Positions 1 through 11,581 are shown, counted from the stretch's first letter. The stretch is DNA of 64,000 bases from Candolleomyces eurysporus (GCA_027579435.1 JANBPK010000015.1:1-64000); one strand, 5' to 3'. The notes: generated by a model from the sequence alone, not told the origin. Made by a program: numbers and translations.

Positions 1-1782
1 CCGCTCCCTGCGTTCCATGCGACGGTGGATCTGATCAAGGAGGAGCATTTCAAGGCTGCGAGAGCGTCCATCGAGGATCCTGAGATCTTGGCGGAGCTGG
101 AGGATGAGATTGATAGGGACTGCGAGTGGCTGAGGAGTTTCTTGTACGCCGCAAAGGTACGTTGTCTCGTCCATTTGGAACGAGGCTAATTATAGACCTG
201 ATTCAATTCTGAAGGTCATCGACGAAATTTCGTTGAGGTCGAAGGATAACATCATCGGTTTGGGAGAAAAGCTCGCTTGCAAGCTTATGGCGGCTATCCT
301 CAGAGACCAGGTACAGCTGCCCAACTCTTCTTCGTGTTTCCACCACCGCCTTAACCGCCGCGTTGCAGGGCATCGACGCAGAATACGTCCCGCTGGACGA
401 CATTGTCCCCGAGTCTCTCGCCGAGGGCGACTCTGATGTAGCAGCCGGGACAGCACTGGGACAAGACTTCTACGACGGCGTGGCCAAGGCTATCGCTGAG
501 AGGATAGAGGCCTGTGGTCGCAGAGTGCCCGTCGTCACAGGATTCTTTGGTCCTGTCCCCGGTTCGCTCTTGACTCAGATCGGTAGAGGGTACACCGACC
601 TGTGTTCTGCGCTCCTCGCTGCAGGGTTGGGTGCTTCGGAATTGCAGATCTGGAAAGAGGTGGATGGGATTTTCACCGCGGACCCTAGAAAAGTGCCTAC
701 TGCGAGGTTGATCCCTGTTATCAGCCCGGATGAGGCGGCGGAGTTGACGTATTATGGGAGCGAGGTCGTACATCCGTTCGTTATGGAACAGGTGAGGGTT
801 TCATACATTTTACTTTCCGTGCATGTACTCAAATACGTTCGAACGCCAGGTTATCAGGAAGAAGATTCCTATCCGTATCAAGAACGTCGAGAACCCTTCC
901 GGAGGAGGCACAGTCATCCACCCCGATCCCGACGCCGAACCGGTCCACCCTCTCTTTGACCCCTTGCATTCTGGCACTTCGTCACCTGGACACATGTCGC
1001 CAGTGCCCGAACCAGCATCAACTGCAGTCCTTAGCGCGTACTCTGCCTCGCACGGCGGCACGAAAACGCGTACTTCATCCATATCCTCCAACGGAAGCTC
1101 CTCTGCCATCCTCGCAGCAGTGTCGTCGTTCCAGTCGGTCTGGGACGATCCTAACAGAAAACGGTTGCCCACCGCCGTTACGATCAAGGAAAACATCATG
1201 TTGATCAACGTGCATTCGAATCGGAAGAGTGTCTCGCATGGGTTCTTGGCGGGTATCTTTGGGACGTTGGATCGGTTTGGTGTTGTGGTTGATTTGATTG
1301 CGACGTCGGAGGTGCATGTTACGATGGCTATTGCGGATATGTCGAGTAAGAGGGTCGTGGATAGGTTGTTGAATGAATTGAAAAGATCCGGAACTGTGAG
1401 TCTCTCTCCCTCTTTCTTCGAACGTACGAATGCTAACGACGTTTTGGTTTGGAATAGGTGACTGTGCACAGGGATATGACCATCCTTTCACTCGTCGGAA
1501 AGCAGATGCGGAATATGGTCGGTATCTCCGGGAAGATGTTCACTACACTCGCAGACGGGAACGTGAACATTGAAATGATCAGCCAAGGAGCGAGCGAGAT
1601 CAACATCTCATGCGTTATCGACGCAAGAGACGCAATCAAGGCGTTGAACCTGATTCATCAGAGTTGTTTGATGATAAAACCTGAAGGGACAAGAGGGAGA
1701 GGTGAGTTGATCATTTAATACCTTTTCGTGAAGGTCGTGAAAAGCTGATGGTGCGTTGAAGTGGGCCCTTGGTTATTCTGAT
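1..1782 (+). CDS. Aspartokinase, 3' part (5' end outside window)
   Basis: Aspartate kinase catalyses ATP-dependent phosphorylation of aspartate, the first step to threonine, methionine and isoleucine. The window begins inside the kinase domain. Exons read from the sequence: 1-156, 215-310, 369-791, 850-1395, 1458-1701 and probably 1763-1782, all with GT-AG introns and consistent phase. Visible signatures are the substrate-side segment around QIGRGYTD and WKEVDGIFTADPR, YYGSEVVHPF, the linker NPSGGGTVI, and two C-terminal ACT-type regulatory domains (roughly TIKENIMLINVHS onward, then VTVHRDMTILSLVGKQM onward), as in feedback-inhibited fungal enzymes. The coding end is ambiguous. A strong donor (gtgagt, 1702) and an acceptor at 1762 give a C-terminus of GRVGPWLF ending at 1782; reading through gives GELII with a stop at 1718. 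I prefer the spliced form. About 150 N-terminal residues are likely missing. A short piece of this gene recurs at 6182-6237. Confidence 0.93.
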
Positions 1783-2203
1783 ATTTGGGTGCCAAAAATG
1801 TGTTGATACTCTACATCGACGCTATCTCTTATAGAATTTTTTTGCGTTGTTTACGCACAGGCCCGTCTCTGCAGGCTCTTCCATGGGAGTGGCGTCCTGG
1901 TCGGCCGACCATGCTGCGAGTGATTTGACCCGAGACACCAATCGCTTCAAAGTCTGAGAGTTTCTTTCTCACCTTCTTTTCCCCTCCACCAAAATTCACA
2001 AAAAAAACGCCCAGAATATGCCAAACTCAGCACTCAAGTTGCTCGTGCGCAGAAAGAATGAAAGAAATGGTCTGCAAATTGCGTGAAGGTACACTCAAGT
2101 GCGTTCCAAATCATAACGGAAATCTAAGGTTACACATATACAACCAAAGAGGCCCTACGCCACTCCAAGGGTTTGACGCCTCGAACAGTTCAACACCTTC
2201 CGC
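1783..2203. other. Intergenic, no gene seen
   Basis: AT-richer sequence with no supported coding frame. It probably holds the aspartokinase 3' UTR and terminator. Confidence 0.5.
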
Positions 2204-2209
2204 GTGAGG

Positions 2210-2687
2210 ATGGCGCTGCTAGCTCGGCACCCAGAACTCGTCCCAAAAGACTCAGGAGTCCTCCTTTTACCTACTGAACACATCATCGGGGAAGCTCAGT
2301 ACGCAGGCGGACGCACCCTCTCTGCATGCGATGACATCCCGGAACTCAAGGAAGCCATTGTTGATGAAATCGCCCAAGCGGGCTCTATCGTTTACAAAGG
2401 AATCTGCCGATGGATCATCTTATTTCATGAGCGCGGACTTGAAGTTCCTCACACAAAGACATCGAGGATGATCTTGGTCACGACAAGCTATATCAGCGGA
2501 ATTGTCAGGTTCTTCTCAATTTCGCGTCCCTCGATCGTCGCCTTAAAGAGGCGGCGTTTTACGGTCTTGTGTTGAGACCTTGGCACCAGCAAAAGAATGT
2601 TATGCCATCACTTCCCATGGCGTCTCTCAACTATCGGACACTGAAGCTGGGGGTGAAGGTGGGAATGAGGCGGAAGATGAAGCCTAA
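2210..2687 (+). CDS. Hypothetical protein or gene fragment
   Basis: An open frame from ATG 2210 encodes about 120 residues beginning MALLARHPELVPKDSG and continuing through GGRTLSACDDIPELKEAI. It runs into a basic, low-quality tail (KRRRFTVLC). A second frame ending at 2687 has an acidic C-terminus (GGNEAEDEA), so a spliced or frame-broken gene is possible, but I could not find a convincing intron joining the two. I do not recognise the family. It sits just upstream of a decayed kinase-like gene on the other strand and may be a remnant. Confidence 0.25.
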
Positions 2688-2759
2688 ACTCGTTGTATAC
2701 ATTGGTGTAGCGTAGTATGCCTCAAGAGAATGCAAACGAAAAGTCGTCTAGGCTCAATT

Positions 2760-3961
2760 CTAGTTGAAAGAAAACCCGTTGGATGAATCCAGCAACCTCT
2801 TGCACGCGTGAACTGTCCGTCTCCCGAAGTCGGTCGCATTGGCAAGGTCGACACGCCATGACCGGTCAAAGTCGATGACCCGCCAACGATGAACAATGCC
2901 ATGTCTCGGACAAGTCTGTTGAGGACAGTCCGGTCCTTCATAGGCGAGGACATTCCAGGGTGACGGATTCTCGTGGCGAACCCCAGAATGGGCAAGATCG
3001 TCGAAAACAGCAACGACATCCTCCCTCAATTACACAGTCAGGACAGAAGCAGACGTGTTTCCTTGGCACTAACTTGACTTTAAGTGCACGTATCCCGGCA
3101 CATGTCTTCCCAAGCAAATCCAACACCAGAACGGCAAGCGTAGGGTTGTGCTCGCTTCTTTGCCACGTATACCAGGGGGACCCGCTCTTGTAACCGGAGA
3201 GATCGGAGATGTACTTTTGCGCGCCAGGCTGGTCATCAGGAAGCCAGTCTGGAGACGGGTTATCCCAGCTAAGAACATCATCTGTGTCTTCAAAGCGGTA
3301 AATTCGCTTCTCCCAAGGGACGAACATGACGTCCGGATAGCCAGGCTGTTCCCCCCATCGTAGATGAGAAGAAGCCATAGCAGCGAGGGACCGAGGTGCC
3401 TTGACACGAGTCCGCGAGTTGCTCGTAGAACCAAGCCTCGCGTGCCAGGCTGCGACAGAACTCTTGCTTCGCGAACTTGAGGCATACAGACTCTGGAAGA
3501 CTCGGGCGCACGTCTTTACCACCCTTGGTCGCAGATACAACTAGCGCCGAAAAGGTAACCCCCATGCGACCTTCGGAGATGCGACTTTGGAGGGATAGCT
3601 CGAGACGGCCTTCGGCTTGGGAGACATCCTTGGATGCCCAGGTTTCAGGCGCGGGACGGGTGATTTGTTGCTCCCAAGAGGCGCAAGGAAACGATGGGGC
3701 CGCGTTGAATGAGAACGATATGTAAACAGGCCCCAAGATAGAACTTGAGCACGCCCTCGCTGTTCAGAGAGCCTTCACTGTACGTTCGAAAAAATATCTG
3801 CTCTCCTGAGTGAACCCCACATCCATGGATGAGTAGGGTCGAGAACATTGGCGTAAAGTCACCGTATAGGTTGCTGTGGCAGGCTGGCCGCGAAGAGGAC
3901 GATGATGGAGGACGAAAATCAACTCCTGCGGCCCTTTTTGTGGCGTCGACTGAACGGTCAC
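2760..3961 (-). pseudogene. Kinase-like protein, copy i (nearly full length, frame-disrupted)
   Basis: Minus-strand kinase-like gene. The order read 5' to 3' is: an N-terminal part (GFTQESRYFFERTVKAL); a conserved block WASKDVSQAEGRLELSLQS; the segment SVCLKFAKQEFCRSLAREAW then FYEQL, resembling the N-lobe lysine/alpha-C region; VPRCYGFFSSTM; MFVPWEKRIYRFEDTDD; a catalytic-loop-like HSGVRHENPSPWNVLAY; and a metal-binding-like WRVIDFDRSW, ending DSSNGFSFN at 2760. The frame changes in a run of six Gs near 3351-3356; five Gs would keep FFSSTMG in frame with EQPGYPDVMFVPW. An in-frame stop follows FFERTVKAL near 3763. The G-run shift could be a sequencing error, the stop less so. At least four further fragments of the same family lie between 6 and 16 kb. 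Substrate unknown; activity doubtful. Confidence 0.6.
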
Positions 3962-4121
3962 GTGTGTGTCGATGCTAAGTACTTCAAGGGTCTGCAGTAT
4001 TACTTACAGTGGATACTCCGGAGAGCGGGAGTGTATTAGAATCTTGACTTTTAGGGGGAACATAGGATCAAACTGCCACCCACTTTTTCATCTAACACGC
4101 ACTCTGATAATCCTGAGTGGC

Positions 4122-4807
4122 ATGTCGGACTCGATTTTATTGCCGAACGACTACCAGCTGACACTAACCAACCCAGCCTCATTGGAGCTCGTACTTGAGC
4201 ATTCCGGCAACAACTAGCTAAACACTCGCCTTCTCGTCAAAGGTATCCCATAGTTCAAGCTATCCACCGTCGGCACGGAAAGGAATGTCATCGAAATAAC
4301 GGACCTTCGAACGAATGAAGTTATCGCTGCGATTCGCAGACCGATTCTTTGGGGAAGCGGCGAGAAAGTCAAGTTCGCTCGTAGGTTTGGTAGCAAGTCA
4401 GTCAAGAGAAGCGACTGGATACGAGATATCAAGTTGCCCAACGGACAGTGAGTTCAACCTTTCCTTCTTTCGGGTCATGCGAATCCTTCCTTCCTGATGC
4501 GTTAGCCCGGCGTAAATCGTCAACAGCGAAAGTGTGAAATTCCAGTGGAGGTGGGACGTTGCGCTGCGAATGGTGGTGCGTATAGTTCTTTAAATGCCTT
4601 GCTTTCACAGTACAGTACACGCCTCGGAATGCGCCAGATGAGAAACTTGCATTTGCAAAAGACGAACCGCCGATATTCGCGTCGACAGTGCAGCGTGCAG
4701 CAGAAGCATCTCTAGACAGGATTATCACAAGGTTTTTGATTTTGGAACGTCCATTACGAATGGAGAGAAAGATAACCGGACGTGGAGGAAACGATGGAAT
4801 TGGATAG
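4122..4807 (+). pseudogene. DUF6593-like protein, degenerate upstream copy
   Basis: It starts MSDSILLPNDYQLTLTN at ATG 4122 and aligns along its length with the intact gene at 5308-6019. Two in-frame stops lie near 4215 and 4247, where the intact copy reads STPLNTRLLVDGKPRYK. The rest is still recognisable: ITDLRTNEVIAAIRR, KFARRFGSKSVKRSDW, FQWRWDVALRMV and LAFAKDEPPIFA, ending at 4807. Its three-exon layout matches the intact copy. This is a tandem duplicate that has lost its reading frame. Confidence 0.7.
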
Positions 4808-5307
4808 GTCTGGGTAGTTTACCACACTCGAGCCCTACTCAATGGTGATTGTATTTCAGAAGACCTTCGAGAATCAGAACGAGGCAGTGTTGACATCCCT
4901 GGAACCTTCTACCCATTAGGGAGAGCGGAGAAAAGAGCCATAGCCGAGACGAGCCCGCTTCCCTGGGCTGGTAATACAGGAGTGCTCCAGGTTCTCTGTG
5001 AGCAGTTGGTCCCGAGCTCGAAGAATGTGAAGACCGCCGTACTTGGAAACGGAATTGGAGATTCTTCTATCTCCTGCATGCCGAACTTGCTTGAAAGGGG
5101 GGTTTGCATCTTGACTTGAAACGGTGCAATTACAGCCGCGTGACAGAATACGGAGGCTATACCAGGAATAGGGATATCGCCGAGACCAGGTGAGAGTTCA
5201 AAGCTCGACATTTAACAGCACTGAACAGCCTTCTCCAAAAACTACCGCTAGCGAAAAGCCATAAAACTCGCTTGAAACGGGAAAGGAAGGTCAGTGTCGA
5301 CATTGTC
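4808..5307. other. Intergenic between the DUF6593-like pair
   Basis: No supported gene. A 100-residue minus-strand open frame (4909-5211) has no recognisable features. The stretch probably contains the promoter of the gene starting at 5308. Confidence 0.45.
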
Positions 5308-6019
5308 ATGGACTCCAAGCTTGACTCACAACTCACTCTGATCAATCCAGAGCCTCCTCTCGAGTTGGTCCTGGAGAAGTCATCCACCCCTTTGAACACC
5401 CGGCTCCTGGTTGATGGAAAGCCGCGGTACAAAGTATCGACAGTCGACAGAGATGCGAACATCACAGATGTGACCGACCTTCGCACCAATGAGGTCGTCG
5501 CTACAATCCGTCGACGAAGTTTCTTCTCCGACAAGGTCAAGTTCCCCCGTCGGTTTGGAGGGAAATCAGTCAAGAAAGAAGACTGGATGACCGAGGTCAA
5601 ACTAAACACTGGGCAGTAAGTTTTCACTTCAGCATCCCTCTAGAGCTCGTCGCTGACTTTGCCCCAAAGCGAAGCGTGGGTTATCAACAGCGAAAGTGGC
5701 AAGTTCCTTTGGAGATGGGACCGCGCCTTGAGAATGGTGGTGGGTATTTAACAAGCTTCATGAAATGCACCCTCCTCAGCTAGTTCGTTTCCAGTTAACG
5801 CCAGAGAACGATACCGACCAGATCCTTGCATTTGTCAAGGACGAGCCGCCAGTTTTTGCGCTGTGCGTCAAGCGGTCAGCGGAGGGTTCACTGGACGAAA
5901 TTATTCCTGGATTTATTATCCTGGAGCACCGTCTGAGGATGGATACCAAGTCGCTGAGGATTGCAGATGGATGGGGTGCGGACGAGAGGTCAACTCCCTG
6001 GGGTACCCCTCTTTCATAA
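5308..6019 (+). CDS. DUF6593-like small protein
   Basis: Three exons, 5308-5615, 5670-5739 and 5780-6019, joined in phase, encode 205 residues. Start ATG 5308 gives MDSKLDSQLTLINPEPPLEL. The order of motifs is STPLNTRLLVDGKPRYKVST, TDLRTNEVVATIRRRSF, KFPRRFGGKSVKKEDWM, then after the first intron EAWVINSESGKFLWRWDRAL, then ILAFVKDEPPVFALCVK. This pattern (a Y-x-V strand, a T-rich strand, an FLW-x-W core, and a late LAFVKDEP strand) is what I know from the basidiomycete DUF6593 family, thought to have a tubby/LURP-like beta-barrel fold. The function is unknown. The family assignment is from memory of the pattern; the gene model is strongly supported by splice sites and by the decayed tandem copy upstream. 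Confidence 0.8.
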
Positions 6020-6181
6020 GTATCGACATTGTAGTTGGGCTCAATGGCTAGTAGTAAGAGCAGTCGAAATTATCATTAATTTATTGGACCGGCGATCGGA
6101 TCAACCCTCGGCGACATAACCTGTTCCGTTCACGCCGATCAATGGGTGGTGGGACCAAGGGAGCACCCCTTCAATTTAAAG

Positions 6182-6560
6182 TCCGCGAGACCGTCGATCG
6201 AGGATCCTGAGATTCTGGATGAGCTGAGGGATGAGATGTCATGCCTCGGGCAGGTCTGCTGAGGACAGTCCGGTCCTTTATAGGCAAGGATGTGGTCGCT
6301 GTGTTCAACGACATCGCAAACTGCGGAGCTCTTCATGAGAAGCTATCACCCTGGAACGTTCTTTCTTACGATGGACCCGCCAGTTCTCAGCAAACCTGCC
6401 AAAGGCATAGCATTGTCCACTGATGGCGGGTCATTGACTTTGACCGATCGTGGTTTGTGGATCTCGATAATACAACTACCTTTGGTAGTCGGACGGTCCA
6501 CTCCCGCAAGACGATGCTTGAAGCTTGATTCCTCAACCGGTTTTTCTTTCCGCTCAAAGT
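6182..6560 (+). pseudogene. Mosaic: aspartokinase scrap, inverted kinase-like piece, kinase-like copy ii
   Basis: Three pieces are stitched together. Positions 6182-6237 match 58-112 of the aspartokinase gene (SIEDPEIL...DEM). Positions 6238-6290 on the minus strand encode ILAYKGPDCPQQTCPRHD, a piece of the kinase-like family in the same orientation as copy i. From about 6286 the plus strand encodes DVVAVFNDIANCG, LSPWNVLSYDGP and, after a stop at about 6421, WRVIDFDRSW. The same domain region therefore appears twice, head to head. It is not a functional gene. Confidence 0.65.
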
Positions 6561-7207
6561 GAACTACATTTCGATCCTGTTTGTGGGTCTCAAGTACATT
6601 GGTGTAATTGATATAAAGTCTATTGCAACATAAACTTAGGGATGAGACCACTGCCTTTCTTACAATTCAGTATGGCGAATTCTTTCCACAGTTTTCACTA
6701 ATTTTTATTTGCTATTAACTTGTGAAATAAAGTTAGACACAGAGGCACGAAACCGGTTTTAGTCAATAACTCGGTCAAAGATTCGTGGCGAATTTCTCAC
6801 CGTCATCCCACGATTTCGTGCGTTGTTGTACGTCGTTTGCAAACGGACCGCTCTTGGCATAGACCCGCAATGCCAGTCTCCGTTGCTAGCAGTCCTAGTA
6901 GCGCTGCTCTTCGTTAAAACACGCAAGGTCCTAACACTTGTCTTTTGCCTCGGGCTCGGAGGTCGGTCGGGAAATAGGTCCTAAGGGGGGGGAAGGGGAA
7001 GACCTGGCTCTAACTCAACTGACACTGACAACGGCCTTGCATGTTTGCTAACCGGAATCATATTTTCAAGGTTCACAATACTTCTGAGTGCCTTGTGCCG
7101 TGCTGCTCCGGATTGTTTGCTCCCTTGTAAGCATGAATTGAAGATTGGGTAGATTCATTTTGACAGTTTCTGCACGAATGACCTCTTGGCTTAAACAACA
7201 CCCGACT
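6561..7207. other. Intergenic, no gene seen
   Basis: AT-rich stretch with a G-run near 6987, downstream of the NLR gene that ends at 7208. No coding frame supported. Confidence 0.45.
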
Positions 7208-9351
7208 CTACTGATGAATGTACATCAGAATTGGTTCTATACCAATATGATACCACTTTCCTTCCCCACGAACATCCTGCATCAATCGGTCGAAGCGCTC
7301 TCGCTGCTCGCGGCCAAAGCCCTTCAACGCCCGAACAACTTCGTTCGCATCCCAGTCTTTCGTTTCCTTCGAGCAGTTTTGGAGTTCCTCCAGCGAATAT
7401 AACAATCCCGCCGTAAACTTGACATTCCAGACCCAAGTAAGGTCTTGACAAGCTTGGCTCAGCAGGAGAACATAAGCAGCTTCCAGGGAGGACCGAAGAT
7501 GCACAACGGCCTCTTGAACAAGACGTTCGGATTCGAAGATCTGCGTGTAAGAGAGGGGGACGATGCAACTATGGGCACCAGATCTGTATATTTCGATAGG
7601 AAAATAAGAGAAGCGGGATAACCTGTTTCCAACGCTGCTAAACGCCTTGATGAAGCAGGTCGTAAGGTCGATTGATAGTAGCTTCTTGACTGAGGAAATA
7701 TATTCAGTTTCGACGAAATCCTTCTCCCATGCCCAGCGCCAAAACCACGGCCATTCCTCTAGAGCGAGTCGAACATAGTCTTCTTCGACCTCGCTATTGG
7801 AGGCGATGGTAGATAAGCAATCGAGACATCCCCTCAACAATCGTCGGTCCCCTCTCCTCCATTTGGTAGTGAATTCCAATGAGACGTGAGGACTTTGAAG
7901 GAACTCGGGGAACGAGGAATGGTAAAAGAAGTTCAGCCACCCCTGACCGGCACCGCCCTCAGCTGGGTCTTGGCTAGGCGGGTCTAGACGAATTACCGCA
8001 TGTGGGTCTAGGCAAAGCACAGGATGTAGGACTCGGAGTGCTCTCAGTCCCTGACCTGGGAGTCGACCAGACAGGCGATCCAGGATCGCTAATGCACGCT
8101 GGACCTCGAGCCCCGCCTTGAAAGTTTTGCGAGCCGCGTGGATGTCCTCCAGGACCTCGGTCATAAGCGGACGATGGCTTTCAGGACACGATCGCATGAT
8201 CTGCCTATAAAGCTCGTAAAGGGAGGAGAAGGGTGCAGAATGTCCGAGGTCGGGGCTCGGCTTGGACGAATGGAGAATGTCATATAGACGTTGGCGAGGG
8301 TCGCTGTATGGATCGTCAATGTGGCGGATAACTGTGGATGCGTACAGCATGTGGCCATCTGTCCTCCCAACGAACGTCCGCACCAGATCCTCCCCAGGCC
8401 ACTCCTCGTCCTCTTGTTTGTCTTCAATGCATGCTGCGATGCGGGATAATTCCGCCCTTACGTATCGTTCGACATCGTTTAGGTGATCTCCTACTGCATA
8501 GAGGTCCACAACTTCCACGACGTCTTTGAACGACGTTGACTCGAAGCGTCGCTTGATCCACGGCTCCGGTCTGCTGAGAATCAGAAAGGAGAGGGGAAGG
8601 TGATGGGATTGGAGGGTGTAAATGAGATTGAGAATGCGGAGTTGAACCTGTTCCTGATCTTCTGCGTAGGGCTTCACAACTCGAGACTCTTGCTCGGAGT
8701 TGATACATTCGTCGAGCCCGTCAACGATTACCAGTCGATTTGGCATTCCTTCCGTATTGCCCAGCGCTGAGAAAGGCTCGACAATCAGCTTGGCAAGCTG
8801 AACCTCCAGCGTCTTCCTGAGAATCATAGGGTCTGTTTCGACTACGCGCTCGACGTGCGGCCGGAGATCAGGGATGGAGATGGCGAGCTGGTAAGCGATG
8901 GTAATTATAAAGGCGGCAGGGCTGTTCCTGTCTGGGGACGTCCTCCAGAAGAAGAATGTCGCTCCAAGGGGCTTGAAACCGAGATCCGTTCGCTCTTCCA
9001 ACATCTTCGACACGGTCCCGGCTATGGCAGTCTTTCCATACCCCGCAGGTGCATGTACCCACATGATTGGCTTTCCAGGTCCCGTTTGATACCCATACCA
9101 ATCAGCAATACGAGCAACAATGGCCTCCCGAGTTCCAGGATGGCACATAGGGGGAGGATATCGCTCATCGGAGTCGTGCATTGCTCCCGTAGCCGAGTGT
9201 TTGTAGAGGAATTGGAGAGCTGGCAGCATCATCATCTTGCTGAATCTCTGGCAACATTTCACTTACCATCAGTGCCTGAAACATAGGTGGTGAACGTTGT
9301 GTTGCTCGCGACGAAGTTCTTCGCGTTCTTGAAATAAGACACAGATGACAT
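7208..9351 (-). CDS. NACHT-domain NTPase (NLR-like), short N-terminal exon type
   Basis: STAND-class NTPase of 698 residues: exon 1 9351-9267 (85 nt), intron 9266-9220 (47 nt), exon 2 9219-7208. The first exon encodes MSSVSYFKNAKNFVASNTTF..., a short N-terminal motif typical of basidiomycete NACHT proteins. It is followed by LYKHSATGAMHDSDERYPPP, then Walker A in HAPAGYGKTAIAGT (about 85-98), FFFWRTSPDRNSP, and Walker B RLVIVDGLDEC (about 189-199). A long alpha-helical C-terminal half follows (IMRSCPESHRPLMTEV, FYHSSFPEFL, LLSIDLTTCFIKAF). No WD40, ankyrin or TPR repeats are visible, so the usual repeat sensor seems absent. Related copies lie at 46663, 53772 and 59158 and as a fragment near 39460. 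Fungal NLRs are linked to non-self recognition and cell death; that role here is inference. The open frame is intact. Confidence 0.88.
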
Positions 9352-9720
9352 GACGGTACTTGGGAAGGCTCTGATGGGCTTATTGATGGACTCAAGCGCC
9401 CTTTAAATACCTCTACACTGTGAGATTCCCCACGCTGTCCACCTGACATCCAGCGCTTGTTGAGCGCTTGTATCCCGGGCATCAAAGAGGCAGCCTACAG
9501 ACGTATTCATTGGCACCCAGTGCATATCTTTTTTTTTTTCCCTTCTCCCTCGTTTGTGTATTCGATCCGGTTAAACCGAATACATAGTTTGTCCTCGCGT
9601 CGCACTTTTCCAGGTGCTGAAGCTGAAGCTTCGTGGAATGTTCCAAGGCGGTTGACCTACTACTCACAGTCACACCATTTCGCACTGTCTGACGCAGCAG
9701 GCAATCGAAACTTCCCGTTT
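9352..9720. other. Upstream region of the minus-strand NLR
   Basis: Non-coding, with a long T tract near 9530-9540 followed by a pyrimidine-rich stretch. Likely contains the NLR promoter; no clear TATA element identified. Confidence 0.4.
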
Positions 9721-10200
9721 TTATGAAGTGAAGTGTTCACTGACATGCCACTGCACAATATGTTGTCTCGGCGCTCTCCAGTCCGGAGACGGGCAATCCC
9801 ATGTCGGAACGCTGCCGTCAGTGGATTTGAAGGTGTGTATCATTTCAACCCAAGGGACAAAAGCAACACCCGAATGGGCAGGTTGATCAGCCATCGTGGA
9901 CGAGAAGGAACCGTGGCAGCGAGGGACGACGTCCCTCGGCAGGAATCCGTGAGTCGCTCGTAGACCCAAGGCTCGCGGGCTAGACTACGGCAGAACTCCT
10001 TTGCCAGACTTGGAGATACACAGCCCCTGTAAGACCCAAACGTGTTGCAGATACAACTCGCGCAGGGAAGGTGGCTTTGGAGGGATAGTTCAAGGCAGCC
10101 GTCGCCCTGGAAGACATCTTTGGATGCCCAGGTCTCAGGCGTGGGGCTAGTCGTCTCTTCCTATTAAGCGGGACAAGGAAACGATGGCGCTACTTTGAAT
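9721..10200 (-). pseudogene. Kinase-like protein, copy iii (fragment)
   Basis: Minus-strand matches to copy i in the same order: ETWASKDVFQGDGCLELSLQ near 10090-10145, KEFCRSLAREPWVYERL near 9960-10000, then in a different frame VPRCHGSFSSTMADQPA and VAFVPWVEMIHTF at 9830-9920. The catalytic-loop and metal-binding parts are missing. Frame changes and truncation make it a remnant. It sits immediately upstream of the NLR gene. Confidence 0.6.
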
Positions 10201-10980
10201 AAGAATTTTGATTCCCCCGAATTCGCCCCACGACCAGGGTTGAGAAAATTTACCAGAAGTCAATTAAGCCGTCTGGATCTTTTGTGAGTTTGAAATCTTG
10301 TCTATGCACGCAGACCGGCTGGTAAAATGGCGATGAGAGCGCGAACTCAAGGTCAGATTTTCCCGTCAATGGAGAGCCGTTTCAAGATCACTGTGGTCTG
10401 GGCATCCGATTAGTTGTTGCTGCGTGCACATGCCCGACTCGCAATGATCCCGACACCCAACTCGAAAAGGTAGTGGAAATGCGGTTCAATTGTTGTTTTC
10501 GCCGACACGCATACGTACACTTGAATTGAAATTTCTAGATAATCAGCTTAGACTCCAACTTGTTCGCGACGGTATAACCTAGAAGAGTCACTGGACTCGC
10601 ATTCACGCGAAATGAGGCGTACTTGCCGTGGGCGGGAGCGAGAAATGTCAGGTGCTGGGTGATATGCGATCCTTATCTTGTCGAACATGACACGCCAGTT
10701 GTTTCTGTTCGCTCAAGCGGTCTCTCATTGTTGATGGAAAAGCTTCGACCTCATCAAACGGGCGCCAATCCTGTAAGGCCATACACACAATTCGTTGAGA
10801 ACACCCCAGTTGCTGTCATAGAGCATTATATTTACGTCAAATATTGCTCTAGGAAGAAGTGTTAGTGATCAAGAGTTATGTTTTTCAGAGCTTCTTCAGC
10901 AGCACCAACGAAATTAGGTAAAGACTCGCAATGCGGCTTGATCAGTTGGATAGTCCAATTGCAATCCAAGACGCATGTGC
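10201..10980. other. Intergenic, no gene seen
   Basis: No supported coding frame. The last part is the upstream region of the secreted-protein gene at 11033. Confidence 0.45.
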
Positions 10981-10987
10981 GAGCACC

Positions 10988-10993
10988 TATAAA
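10988..10993 (+). promoter_or_regulatory. TATA box of SSP copy 1
   Basis: TATAAA 45 bp before the ATG at 11033, at nearly the same distance as in the other four copies of the family. Confidence 0.6.
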
Positions 10994-11032
10994 GGCCATA
11001 GGAGAATTCCATCTGAGCTTCAGCAGCCCCAC

Positions 11033-11581
11033 ATGCAATTCAAACTCTCAAACCTCACTTTCGCGCTCTTCGCACTCGCAGCCACCACTGGAGTCAACGC
11101 ATCTCCGGTGACACCTGCCGACGGTGTAAGTCTACCTCTTCCTCTCTCCGTCAGACTGTACATTGACTGCGTCGAACACATACCGTAGCTTCCAGCAGGC
11201 ATTGTGTCCTCCGAGCAAATCGATCACTGGCTCGCTACAACTGATGCCAAACTCACCTTCATCGGCAACCCTGCTGGTGTTAACGGCCACCTGAACCCCC
11301 TTGCGTCCCGCCAAGAACCAGGTGTGCTCGCGACTCGAGTTGTTTACTGCAGCACCCGATCCCACAACGTCTGTGGTGGGGCCTGTACTGTATACAACGG
11401 CGGCGCTGCATGCCTCAACGCTCCTGGCACCGAATGCTTGACAGCAGACCGAAATGTCGCGTTTTGCAATCGGGGAGGGTGCACTGGAAGCTGCAACCAG
11501 TTGTCCACCTGTGGTACCCGACTTGACGGCGGGTACTGTTACACCCCCGGGACTAATTCTATCGTTGTTCCTCATTCGTAA
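11033..11581 (+). CDS. Small secreted cysteine-rich protein (SSP), copy 1
   Basis: Two exons, 11033-11125 and 11189-11581, encode 161 residues. A signal peptide is clear: MQFKLSNLTFALFALAATTG with likely cleavage after VNA. The mature part has an N-terminal helix-like segment (IDHWLATTDAKLTFIGNP) and a C-terminal domain with ten cysteines in the pattern YC, VCGG, AC, ACL, ECL, FC, GGC, SC, TCG, YCYTPG, enough for five disulfides. The intron lies between signal peptide and mature domain. It is the most diverged of five copies (others at 26583, 28796, 51154 minus, 63693 minus) and carries an extra stretch GVNGHLNPLASRQ before the cysteine domain. I know no function; an effector, antimicrobial or cell-wall role would be a guess. 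Confidence 0.85.
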
